A stretch of 64,000 nt of DNA from an uncultured Collinsella sp. GTDB lineage: Bacteria > Actinomycetota > Coriobacteriia > Coriobacteriales > Coriobacteriaceae. Where the stretch lies: positions 4,234 to 68,233 of the forward strand of contig UQLB01000012.1 in the NCBI GenBank assembly GCA_900541725.1. Reading direction: 5' to 3'. Below the pieces are notes generated by a model. It saw only the letters and a program-made list of their open reading frames with translations. It was not told where the DNA came from and made no database searches. Numbering within the stretch: position 1 is the stretch's first letter; each line of letters begins with the position of its first letter. The position numbers were made by a program, and so were the translations under genes. Shown here piece by piece: positions 24,221 through 31,648 of this stretch.

Positions 24221-25390
24221 TTACTCGGTAAAGGCGTTGCCGACGCTCTGGCCGCCAACATACGTCTCGACGAGGGTAAGCTCATGGTCGAACACGACAA
24301 AGTCGGCGTCGCGACCCGGCATGATGCTGCCGCACTTATCCTCGATGTGCGCGGAGCGTGCCGGCACCTCGGTTGCCATGCGAATGGCGATATCGGTGCT
24401 GGCGATGCCCCAATCGACAATGTTCTTGACACCCTGGGCAAGCGTGAGCACCGAGCCGGCAATGCTCTTGCCGTCGGCGAGCCAGCACAGGTTGTCCTTC
24501 ATGATGACGTCCATGCCACCGCTGGTGTAGCTGCCCTCGGGCATGCCGCCGCAACCCAGGCAGTCGGTGATGAGCACCGTATGCTGCCAGCCCTTTGCCT
24601 GCAGCAGCGCCTTGATGGCGGCAGGGTTCACGTGCTTGCCGTCACAGATGATCTCGGCGTAGGTCTCGGGCGTGGACATGGCAGCGCCCACGACACCGGG
24701 CTCACGGTGATGCAGCCCGCGCTGACCGTTATAGGTATGCGTAAAGCAGCTGGCGCCGGCGTTGATGGCGGCGATACACTCATCGTAGGTGGCGTCGGAG
24801 TGACCGATGCTGGTCACCACACCCTTGGCGTTCAGAGCAGCCGCATAAGCAGCGGCACCGTCGCGCTCGGCCGCCATGGCGCTCTTAACGATGCGACCAC
24901 CCGCAGCCTCCTGCCACTGGTCGAAGATCTCTTCGGAGGGATCGATAAGGTAAGCAGGGTTCTGCGCGCCCACGTGCTTCATGGTAAAGAAGGGGCCTTC
25001 CAGGTAGATGCCCTGAATGCGAGCACCGCAGAAGTCGGGGCCGCGACCCTCGTCCGCCTGGGCGATGGCGGCGCAGGCGTCCTTAATCTGCTCGACGCCA
25101 TCGGTGAACGTCGTAGGCAGCCAGCTGGTGGTGCCGCGACGGGCGAGCTCGGTCGAGCTGATATCGATACCCTCGGGGTCGTTATCGGTAGTCGAGTGGT
25201 TATAGAAGCCATGGATGTGGGTGTCGACCATGCCCGGCGCGATCCACGATCCCGTGTAGTCCTTAATCTCGCAAGAGGGCTCGTCGGCCTGCCAGGCGCC
25301 AAAGACGCCATCCTCGACCATAAGATAGCCGCCCAGTTGCGGGCCTGCCGGCAAGAAGAACTTGTCAGCCTTAATTGCGTACGTGCTCAT
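24221..25390 (-). CDS. nagA: N-acetylglucosamine/galactosamine-6-phosphate deacetylase
   Basis: A 389-residue amidohydrolase that removes acetate from GlcNAc-6-P or GalNAc-6-P. The metal site shows HIHG near residue 58, the Glu in IYLEGPF, GHSDAT and HTYNG, with the catalytic Asp in ITDCLG. Start at ATG 25390 with GAGGA upstream, preferred over a GTG two codons earlier. It lies directly after agaS in the same orientation, with a terminator between them. Next to AgaS it more likely acts as the GalNAc-6-P deacetylase (AgaA role), but sequence alone does not separate the two. A truncated copy of its 3' end lies at 21363. Confidence 0.88.
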   Translation of the reverse strand: MSTYAIKADKFFLPAGPQLGGYLMVEDGVFGAWQADEPSCEIKDYTGSWIAPGMVDTHIHGFYNHSTTDNDPEGIDISSTELARRGTTSWLPTTFTDGVEQIKDACAAIAQADEGRGPDFCGARIQGIYLEGPFFTMKHVGAQNPAYLIDPSEEIFDQWQEAAGGRIVKSAMAAERDGAAAYAAALNAKGVVTSIGHSDATYDECIAAINAGASCFTHTYNGQRGLHHREPGVVGAAMSTPETYAEIICDGKHVNPAAIKALLQAKGWQHTVLITDCLGCGGMPEGSYTSGGMDVIMKDNLCWLADGKSIAGSVLTLAQGVKNIVDWGIASTDIAIRMATEVPARSAHIEDKCGSIMPGRDADFVVFDHELTLVETYVGGQSVGNAFTE

Positions 25391-25446
25391 ATGCACTCCT
25401 CGCTTCTAAAGCAGTTGACTGTGGTGATGCTTATACCCAGCTCACG

Positions 25447-25489
25447 TAAAACAAAAAGCGCCCGCCCGCCGTTATGAGCGGACGGGCGC
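25447..25489 (-). terminator. Terminator of agaS
   Basis: GCGCCCG (25458) pairs with CGGGCGC (25483) with further inner pairs; the minus strand continues TTTTTGTTTT. Confidence 0.85.
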
Positions 25490-25507
25490 CCTTACAGGGG
25501 GACGCGA

Positions 25508-26674
25508 TTAAGCGGTGAAGGGGTGAATCGTCACGCCCTTGACCACGCGGTTGACCGTGCCGGTGGGGCTCGGCGTATCGGGCGTGTTACCCACGCGCAC
25601 GGAGTTGAGCAGGCTGATTGCCTGGGCAAACATCACGAACGGCAGAGCAAGGTAACCCTCGGGGAGTGCCTCATAGCCCTTAAAGGTGAAGGACTCGCCC
25701 TCGTAGACAGTAGCGCCATCCTGCTGAACGGCAACGGTGTGCTGAGCAATATCGTCGCCACCGATCTCGTTGAGGATGTCGATGTCGTACTGACGGGTGT
25801 AGGCGTCATTGTTGACGAACACGAAGACGAGTGTCTTATCGTCGACGAAGGACTTAGGTCCGTGACGATAGCCCATGGAGGTGTCGTAGGAAGTAGCGAC
25901 CAGACCGTGAGCGAGCTCGAGGATCTTGAGCTGGCTCTCCTGGGCAAGGCCACCGAAGGAGCCAGAACCCAGGTAGGTCACGCGGTTGAAGTCGCCAGCC
26001 AGGTAATCGGCGATCTCAGGCTCACGGGAGATGACCTCCTCGCCCATCTTGGCGATGGTCTCGACCCATTCAGCCTTCTGCTCATCGGAAGCCTCGTCAA
26101 AGATAAGGGTGGAGAGCAGGGTCATGCAGGTGTAAGAACCGGTCATGGCGAAGCCCTTGTCGTTGGCGCGCGGAATGAGCAGCGTCAGCGCGTTGGGATC
26201 ATCGGCAGACTCGACGGCGAGCTTGCCCTCGGGAGCGCAGGTGATGTTGAGGAACTTAACGTTGTGGACGAGCTCCTTGGCAACGGCAACGGCGGCAAGG
26301 CTCTCGGGGCTGTTGCCAGAGCGGGCAAAGGAAACCACGAGCGTGGGATCCTCGGCGCGCAGGAAGTCGCGCGGGGCGCTCACGATGTCGGTCGTGGCGA
26401 TGGGCTTAAAGTCGTAGAGATCAGTGTTGCCAGCGTGACGCAGGTACGGGGCGCAGGTATCGCCAACGTAGTCGGACGTACCGGCACCGGTGAAGACAAC
26501 GGACAGACGACCCTCGCCCATAGCGCGAGCCTCGGCCAGAAAGGCCTCGATGGCCTCCTTGTTCTCGCGATAGATGTTGAGCGTATCACGCCAAAGCTCG
26601 GGCTGCTGAGCAATCTCGGCCGTGGTGATCTGGGCGCCGAGCTCGGTAAGCTCCTCGACACTCTTCTCGAACAT
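25508..26674 (-). CDS. agaS: SIS-domain galactosamine-6-phosphate deaminase/isomerase
   Basis: A 388-residue protein with two sugar-isomerase (SIS) domains. The sugar-phosphate loops TGAGTSDYVG (about 62-71) and SFARSGNSPES (about 114-124), plus YRHGPKSF in the second half, are the hallmarks of AgaS. It converts galactosamine-6-phosphate to tagatose-6-phosphate and ammonia. It stands between nagA and the GntR regulator; a GntR-type operator (26736-26749) lies in its promoter region. Together with NagA and LacC it completes the cytoplasmic route to tagatose-1,6-bisphosphate; the aldolase is not in the window. Confidence 0.88.
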   Translation of the reverse strand: MFEKSVEELTELGAQITTAEIAQQPELWRDTLNIYRENKEAIEAFLAEARAMGEGRLSVVFTGAGTSDYVGDTCAPYLRHAGNTDLYDFKPIATTDIVSAPRDFLRAEDPTLVVSFARSGNSPESLAAVAVAKELVHNVKFLNITCAPEGKLAVESADDPNALTLLIPRANDKGFAMTGSYTCMTLLSTLIFDEASDEQKAEWVETIAKMGEEVISREPEIADYLAGDFNRVTYLGSGSFGGLAQESQLKILELAHGLVATSYDTSMGYRHGPKSFVDDKTLVFVFVNNDAYTRQYDIDILNEIGGDDIAQHTVAVQQDGATVYEGESFTFKGYEALPEGYLALPFVMFAQAISLLNSVRVGNTPDTPSPTGTVNRVVKGVTIHPFTA

Positions 26675-26735
26675 TTCTAATACCTCTCTCTAGAAGCAAT
26701 CCTCTGACGTGCAATTATACACTTCGGTTGGTTAT

Positions 26736-26749
26736 CTGGTAGTAACCAG
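26736..26749 (-). promoter_or_regulatory. GntR-type operator before agaS
   Basis: CTGGTAGTAACCAG: 5-bp inverted arms around a 4-bp spacer. The overlapping TGGTTA..TAACCA pair adds symmetry. Nearly the same site occurs at 31029 before the amino-sugar PTS operon. Confidence 0.65.
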
Positions 26750-26788
26750 TTAAATACAAAGAATCATCATATGGAAACGGTGCGAACA

Positions 26789-27520
26789 CTAGTCGCTACG
26801 CTGGTGGTAAACCTTGTATTTAAACTGATCGGCACGAGCAACCGAGAGCGTATACTCCACAACCTCGTTTGACTCGTTATACGTAGTCCTAACCAAATCG
26901 AGCACAGGCGAGCCCTCGACGATTTCCAAAAGGTGGGCATCGGTGGGACGGGCTATGCTCGCATAGAACTCCTCTTCGGCCACGCGTATTTTTTGCTGAA
27001 AGTCTTGCTCAATCACATCGTAAAGCGGCTTGCGTTCCAGCAGCGGTCGCTTTAGGGACAGAAATTGACGAACCGGTAGATAACTGCGTTCGACCATCAT
27101 GGGCATGTTGTCGGCAGAACGAAGGCGCTTGAGCTTAAAAATGCGATCACCGATACGCAATCCCATATGCTCGGCCAGATTCTTATCGGCCTCCATCTCG
27201 CAAAACTCGAGAATCGTGGTCTCGGGGTCGCGACCCATCGCGCGCATCTGCTCGGTAAAGCTGTAAGACTGCATAAGATTGGTTGCCTTTGCCGAACGGT
27301 CAGTCACAAAGGTACCGCGACCGTGCTGCCGAACCACCAGTCCTAAACGCTCCAGTTCCTGCAGAGCCAGGCGTACCGTAGTGCGCGAGAGACCATAGCG
27401 CTCCGAAAGTTCGCGCTCGGAAGGAATCATGTCACCGGCGCGATATTCATGGTCAATCTTTTCGGTCAGAATATCGACCAGCTGATCGTACAGCGGTTGC
27501 TTACGCGCTCCGATCGCCAT
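26789..27520 (-). CDS. GntR/HutC-family regulator of amino-sugar genes
   Basis: A 243-residue repressor with an N-terminal GntR winged helix (about 8-75, PSERELSERYGLSRTTVRLAL) and a C-terminal UTRA ligand domain. NagR/AgaR-type members bind amino-sugar phosphates. GGGAGG precedes the ATG. It lies between agaS and the PTS operon, both of which have a CTGGTnnnnACCA site upstream, so it probably represses both. An 18-bp near palindrome (27549-27566) in its own promoter may serve autoregulation, though it has the opposite half-site polarity. Confidence 0.87.
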   Translation of the reverse strand: MAIGARKQPLYDQLVDILTEKIDHEYRAGDMIPSERELSERYGLSRTTVRLALQELERLGLVVRQHGRGTFVTDRSAKATNLMQSYSFTEQMRAMGRDPETTILEFCEMEADKNLAEHMGLRIGDRIFKLKRLRSADNMPMMVERSYLPVRQFLSLKRPLLERKPLYDVIEQDFQQKIRVAEEEFYASIARPTDAHLLEIVEGSPVLDLVRTTYNESNEVVEYTLSVARADQFKYKVYHQRSD

Positions 27521-27548
27521 CCTATCCTCCCTTTTGCTCGAATTCGGC

Positions 27549-27566
27549 TAACTACCTAGGTTGTTA
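27549..27566 (-). promoter_or_regulatory. Near-palindrome upstream of the GntR gene
   Basis: TAACTACCTAGGTTGTTA is symmetric at 16 of 18 positions and lies 29 bp before the start codon. Candidate operator; the binding protein is unknown. Confidence 0.4.
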
Positions 27567-27605
27567 AGCATTATCAGTCCGCAACACCCGAATCATCAAG
27601 AAAAC

Positions 27606-27639
27606 AAAAGCCGCGCGCTCTTTCGAGCACGCGGCTTTT
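27606..27639 (-). terminator. Terminator of the amino-sugar PTS operon
   Basis: AAAAGCCGCG pairs with CGCGGCTTTT around a 14-nt loop, beyond the end of the EIID gene. Confidence 0.85.
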
Positions 27640-27705
27640 AACATACACATGGCTTAAGGGGTCGGGGTGTGAGCCGCGTAGGGACACACCCCTCAAGCTA
27701 GAGCC

Positions 27706-28788
27706 TTACCAGATGCTCGGCCAGAGACCAAGCGGGCCAGCGCCCAGGATGCCCAGGACGAAGAGCAGCAGAATGCCCTTGGTCGGGGTCCAGCTGTGCT
27801 TAGCGAACATGTAGTAAAGCAGCAGCGTAAGCATAAGCGGGACGAGCTTCGGGACGATGGTGTTGAGGGTGTCGGCAACAGAAAAGTTGACCGGATCCTC
27901 GGTAACGGTAGCGTAGGTCACGGACTCCATGCCGTTACCCAGATCGGCGACGCCGCACTTGACCTCGTTGCCGTCGGCATCGGTGGCAGTGAGGGCGTTG
28001 CCGTCCTCATCGGTCATGGCGATGGTACCGGCCTCAGCGGTCTCGGTATCGATGCCCTCCATACCGGTGAAGTTCTCGGCCTCCTTCTCGGAGACGATCA
28101 CGGTAGTAGGAGAGAGGCCACGGGTGGTGCCGTTGGGGATCTGGAGGTTGATCTGGGTGCCACCCATGGTGACGACCAGGCAACCGACGACGAAGACGCC
28201 CATGATGGAAGCGGCACGCGTGAAGGCCTGCATGTTGGCGGTCAGAGCGTCAATAGCGCTGGTGCCAAGCTTGTAGGACCAGTTCATGAGCCAGAAGCGC
28301 AGAGCGAACTGGACGACGTTGAAGATCACCAGGAAGATGATCGGCGCAGCGGCGTTGCCGTTGATGGCCATGTTGGAAGTGATGCCGGCCGTGATAGGCA
28401 CGAGCGTCAGCCAGAACAGGGCGTCACCGATACCACCGAGCGGGCCCATTGCGGCGACGCGGACGGCGCGGATCGTGGGGATGTCAACCTTGTTCTGTTC
28501 GAGCGAAAGCACGATGCCCATAACAAAGGTGACAAGGAACGGGTGGGTGTTGAAGAACTCCAGGTTGTGGCTCATAGAAGCCGCGAGGTCGTTCTTGTTG
28601 GTGTGGATCTTCTCCAGACCTGGGATGATGGAGTAGAGCCAGCCAGCGGCCTGCATACGCTCGTAGTTGAACGATGCCTGCAAGAAGCAGGAGCGCCAAG
28701 CCATCTTGTTGAGGGTCTTCTGGTCGAGCTGCGGAGCAGGAGTGAGATCCTCATAGTGCTCCGGGATCACATACTCATTAGATGCCAT
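27706..28788 (-). CDS. Mannose-family PTS EIID component with extracytoplasmic insertion
   Basis: A 360-residue EIID membrane subunit, longer than usual for the family. The N-terminal cytoplasmic part includes RSCFLQASFNYERMQAAGW and MGPLGGIGDALFW, both typical of EIID. Between the hydrophobic segment ending near residue 235 and the C-terminal hydrophobic pair there is an extra acidic stretch of roughly 80 residues (with TGMEGIDTETAEAGTIAMTD and DADGNEVKCG), probably outside the membrane. ATG 28788 has GGAGGT about ten bases upstream and overlaps the end of the EIIC gene by 11 bp, so translation is probably coupled. Works with EIIC as the sugar channel. Confidence 0.88.
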   Translation of the reverse strand: MASNEYVIPEHYEDLTPAPQLDQKTLNKMAWRSCFLQASFNYERMQAAGWLYSIIPGLEKIHTNKNDLAASMSHNLEFFNTHPFLVTFVMGIVLSLEQNKVDIPTIRAVRVAAMGPLGGIGDALFWLTLVPITAGITSNMAINGNAAAPIIFLVIFNVVQFALRFWLMNWSYKLGTSAIDALTANMQAFTRAASIMGVFVVGCLVVTMGGTQINLQIPNGTTRGLSPTTVIVSEKEAENFTGMEGIDTETAEAGTIAMTDEDGNALTATDADGNEVKCGVADLGNGMESVTYATVTEDPVNFSVADTLNTIVPKLVPLMLTLLLYYMFAKHSWTPTKGILLLFVLGILGAGPLGLWPSIW

Positions 28789-29578
28789 CTTCGAAGTCAC
28801 CTCCGTCAGAAACAGCTGCACCCTTCAGCTCGGTCTGCTGCTGGAAGTCCCAGAAAGCGATGCCGAAGCCGATGAGAGCGAGGATGAGCAGAGCAGGGGT
28901 TGCCAGAGATTCGTTGGCAACGGTGATAAGCGCGAGGCCAAAGCCCATGAGGAAGAAGCCCCACATATCGCGGTTCATCATAACCTTGAGCAGGACGGCG
29001 AAGCCGACGAAGCGCATCATGCCGCCTGCAGCGGACAGACCGGTCTGCAGCCAAGTCGGGATGGCGGAAGCAATGGTCTGACCGATGGTAGCGCCAGCGA
29101 TGAAGAACAGGGTGACGACGACAGCGAAGACCAGGCCGAGCAGAGCCATGGCGAAGTAGTTCAGGCGCTCGATGCCCTTGATGTCCGCGTTATGAGCCAT
29201 GTTATCGGCCGTGGACATAAGCGGGGACATAAGCGTGAAGACCAGGGTAACGCCGAGCTGACCAAGCAGAGCGAACGGAATGGCAAGGCCGACTGCCGCG
29301 TTGGGCTCGAGGTCCGTAGCGATAGCGAGAATGGCTGCCATGATGCCGCCAATGACGGCGTTAGGCGGCTGAGCGCCTCCGATCGGCATGTTGCCGATCG
29401 TCATGAGCTGATAGGTACCACCCACGAGAAGACCGGTGTTGAGGTCGCCAAGGATAAGACCGATGACGGCGCCGGTGACGATGGGCTGATAGAGAGACTC
29501 GAGGAAGTCAAACTGGTCGATTGCCGCGATGAACGTAACAACGAAGACCAAGGCAACCTGAATGATCGAGAATTCCAT
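28778..29578 (-). CDS. Mannose-family PTS EIIC component
   Basis: A 266-residue polytopic membrane protein with about seven or eight hydrophobic segments and the family motif GGTYQLMTIGNMPIGGAQPPN (positions about 53-73). It is closest to the AgaW/AgaC type. It forms the transport path together with EIID and transfers sugar to EIIB for phosphorylation. AAAGGAGG precedes the start. Gene order in transcription is EIIA, YajC, EIIB, EIIC, EIID. The likely substrate, from neighbouring nagA and agaS, is GalNAc or a uronic-acid-containing disaccharide; the window has no unsaturated glucuronyl hydrolase to decide. Confidence 0.9.
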   Translation of the reverse strand: MEFSIIQVALVFVVTFIAAIDQFDFLESLYQPIVTGAVIGLILGDLNTGLLVGGTYQLMTIGNMPIGGAQPPNAVIGGIMAAILAIATDLEPNAAVGLAIPFALLGQLGVTLVFTLMSPLMSTADNMAHNADIKGIERLNYFAMALLGLVFAVVVTLFFIAGATIGQTIASAIPTWLQTGLSAAGGMMRFVGFAVLLKVMMNRDMWGFFLMGFGLALITVANESLATPALLILALIGFGIAFWDFQQQTELKGAAVSDGGDFEDGI

Positions 29579-29668
29579 CTTGCTCCTCCTTTCAAAATGT
29601 ATGTACGCACTTTGGATTTCACGTACAGAATGTCAGGGTTTCACTCCTGACAACGTGGATCACGAGGA

Positions 29669-30151
29669 TTACGAGAAGAGCTTGCTCGTGTCCTCAACAG
29701 GCGTGCTCGGAACACGCCTGATCTCCAACTCCACCCCCAATTCCTGCAGCTCTTTAAACGCAGCGACATCCTCGTCGTTAACTGCGACGGAGGTGGCGAC
29801 TTGGCGCTTTCCTTCCGACATGTGCATGTTGCCGATGTTTACCTTCTTTATAGGCACACCGCCCTTGACGAGCGTAAGCACGTCTTCCGGTGTTTCGGCC
29901 ACGATGAAGATCTTCTGGCGCGGGCTCGCCTTGCCAATGACGTCGATGGTCTTCTGCAGGGAGAAGAAACGCGTAGCGACGCCGGCGGGAGCGGCCATCT
30001 TCATGAGGTTCTGACGCATGGTGTTGGTCGACACGTCGTCGTTGGCGACGAGGATGAGGTTGGAGCCCAGGGTGGAGTTCCACTGGGTAGCGACCTGACC
30101 ATGGACCAGTCGGTTATCGATGCGGGTAAGAAGAATGTTGGGTTCTGCCAT
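29669..30151 (-). CDS. Mannose-family PTS EIIB component (active)
   Basis: A 160-residue cytoplasmic EIIB. The phosphorylated histidine is H17 in RIDNRLVHGQV. The C-terminal half (AFKELQELGVELEIRRVPS) is shared almost word for word with the orphan EIIB at 19933, which lacks the His. AAAGGA precedes the ATG. It takes phosphate from the EIIA at 30469 and passes it to the sugar in EIIC/EIID. Confidence 0.92.
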   Translation of the reverse strand: MAEPNILLTRIDNRLVHGQVATQWNSTLGSNLILVANDDVSTNTMRQNLMKMAAPAGVATRFFSLQKTIDVIGKASPRQKIFIVAETPEDVLTLVKGGVPIKKVNIGNMHMSEGKRQVATSVAVNDEDVAAFKELQELGVELEIRRVPSTPVEDTSKLFS

Positions 30152-30187
30152 GTTGATCAGCTTCCTTTCGTTATTTGCTGACGACAG

Positions 30188-30469
30188 TTACTTGATCTCC
30201 TGAATCGCGTAACGCGAAACATCTACGACGGCTCCGGATCGGACTTTGATCTGGACCTTTTCGCCTTCGATGCCTTTGACGGTTCCGTAGATACCGCCGG
30301 CGAAAAGAACCTCCTGACCCGGTTTGAGCTCCGTGTGCAGCTCCTTGAAGTACTTCTGCTTCTTCTTCATGTTGACTTGCGACCAGATGGTGTAAATCAA
30401 GCCCATGATGACAAGCAGGCCTAAAAGGGCAACCGAGGAGCTCAGGACGTTGGCTCCGAAATCGGCCAT
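30188..30469 (-). CDS. yajC: YajC-like membrane protein inside the PTS operon
   Basis: A 93-residue protein with one N-terminal transmembrane helix (about 10-30) and a YajC domain (KPGQEVLFAGGIYGTVKGIE). YajC normally accompanies SecDF. Here its ATG overlaps the stop of the EIIA gene (TAATG) and it is followed by EIIB, so it is part of the PTS operon. I recall a similar arrangement in streptococcal PTS loci for host glycosaminoglycans. It may help assemble or stabilise EIIC/EIID; that is inference. Confidence 0.88.
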   Translation of the reverse strand: MADFGANVLSSSVALLGLLVIMGLIYTIWSQVNMKKKQKYFKELHTELKPGQEVLFAGGIYGTVKGIEGEKVQIKVRSGAVVDVSRYAIQEIK

Positions 30470-30912
30470 TAGATGCCGTCCTCGTCGCCGAAGATATCCT
30501 CTTCCTCGGAGCCGGCAACGGATGCGACCGTCTGGGCGGTGATGCCCGTCTGACCAACGGTCACGGCCTGCTCGCCAAGCTCAGCGAGCGTGACATTGCC
30601 GCGGAGGAACAGAAGCTCAATAACCATGGGGAGGTTAGTGCCAGTCAGAACTTCGACGTTGTCGACATCCTGGGCAATCATCATCGACTGGTTGAACGGG
30701 GTACCACCGAGCAGATCGGTAAAGACGAGCACGCCATCGCACTCCTCGCGCATGGCGGTAATAGCGGCGCGGAGATCCTCACCGTAGGAAGCAGCCTGGT
30801 CGCCCTCAAAAGGAACGACGGTAAAAGCGGGCTGGTCGCCGGCAACCATAGCAATAGCGCTTGCGAGGCCGGGTGCGAACTGTCCATGACCGGTAAGAAT
30901 AAAGCCAACCAT
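30469..30912 (-). CDS. Mannose-family PTS EIIA component
   Basis: A 147-residue EIIA-Man domain. The phosphate-accepting His is H9 in ILTGHGQFA; the DLLGGTPFN loop near residues 66-74 is also conserved. An acidic tail (SEEEDIFGDEDGI) ends the protein. First gene of the operon, with a 736-bp upstream region containing a GntR-type operator and several copies of the shared 11-bp motif. The stop overlaps the YajC start by one base. Confidence 0.92.
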   Translation of the reverse strand: MVGFILTGHGQFAPGLASAIAMVAGDQPAFTVVPFEGDQAASYGEDLRAAITAMREECDGVLVFTDLLGGTPFNQSMMIAQDVDNVEVLTGTNLPMVIELLFLRGNVTLAELGEQAVTVGQTGITAQTVASVAGSEEEDIFGDEDGI

Positions 30913-31028
30913 TCAAATTTCCCTTCCGAAGGTGTGTACTATCTGAGTCCGATGATTTTCAGAAGCCAGCGGGCAATCGCCCTTAAAGCTTCTTGGAAAG
31001 CGTTCTTTGAAGACCAGTGGTTTCTAAA

Positions 31029-31041
31029 CTGGTAATAACCA
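31029..31041 (-). promoter_or_regulatory. GntR-type operator before the amino-sugar PTS operon
   Basis: CTGGTAATAACCA, nearly identical to CTGGTAGTAACCA before agaS. It lies 117 bp before the EIIA start codon. Confidence 0.65.
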
Positions 31042-31115
31042 CGTGACGTGTTGTTGTCACTATATCACCACAGAAGAGGTCGCTTTCGTTGATTCAAACA
31101 GTAAAACGTTTTTGC

Positions 31116-31147
31116 ACCGATCACGGTGATAAATCGACCGTTTACCG
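31116..31147. promoter_or_regulatory. Tandem 11-bp motif before the amino-sugar PTS operon
   Basis: ACCGATCACGG at 31116-31126 and ACCGTTTACCG at 31137-31147, again 21 bp centre to centre. Confidence 0.55.
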
Positions 31148-31335
31148 CTCGTTAACACTTCTACCTGCGGTTTTGAAACCGTTTCGAAATGCTTTGGCAA
31201 AAGATCGGAACTATTTTTATGTCTAAACAACGCAGGTCGGCTAAAAATAGCGTGTAGAAAAATTGCAGGTCATTGTGAAGATATGTGAATTGGTCTTTTT
31301 GACTTAATACCAGTTTGAACCAGTTTTGAGATTAT

Positions 31336-31365
31336 CGGTGAACGGTAGTTTTCAACCGTTCACCG
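31336..31365. promoter_or_regulatory. Inverted pair of the 11-bp motif
   Basis: CGGTGAACGGT at 31336-31346 and its exact reverse complement ACCGTTCACCG at 31355-31365, 19 bp apart centre to centre. Confidence 0.55.
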
Positions 31366-31572
31366 GTTACTTGCAATCGTTTGCAGTTGTTTTCCCAGAT
31401 GAATTGGGGAGGCCGATGAAGCGCTTGTGCGATCACGGGAAGTTTTGGCATTTGTCCTCATCCCCCACGCGCCAAACTCCGGCACCCAAAATGAGCTAAT
31501 AGCTCACGCTAATCGTTTTCACTTAAAGACGAATAGCCATAATTAAGCCGCCAATCACGCCCTCAACGCAGA

Positions 31573-31607
31573 AAGCCCGCTAGAACGTTGTCCGTTCTAG
31601 CGGGCTT
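31573..31607 (-). terminator. Terminator of the SurA-like gene
   Basis: A 15-bp perfect stem (AAGCCCGCTAGAACG and complement) with a 5-nt loop; the minus strand continues TTTCTG. Confidence 0.8.
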
Positions 31608-31648
31608 AATCAGGCAGATCGGTTAGCGCTCAGTAGTGCAGGAAAACC

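Larger units (their letters stand above)
30913..31572. other. Long regulatory intergenic region before the amino-sugar PTS operon
   Basis: No gene is visible in this stretch. It is AT-rich and contains the GntR-type site at 31029, copies of the 11-bp motif at 31116-31147 and 31336-31365, the 18-mer shared with base 375 (31159-31176), and a near-duplicated CCAGTTT (31312 and 31321 region). The last 180 bp up to the terminator at 31573 show nothing recognisable. Confidence 0.6.

Noticed and set aside
26736..31041. Catabolite-control (cre) sites in the sugar promoters
   Set aside because: I found no convincing match to the classical cre consensus; the recurring motif ACCGTTYACSG is different and is reported on its own.
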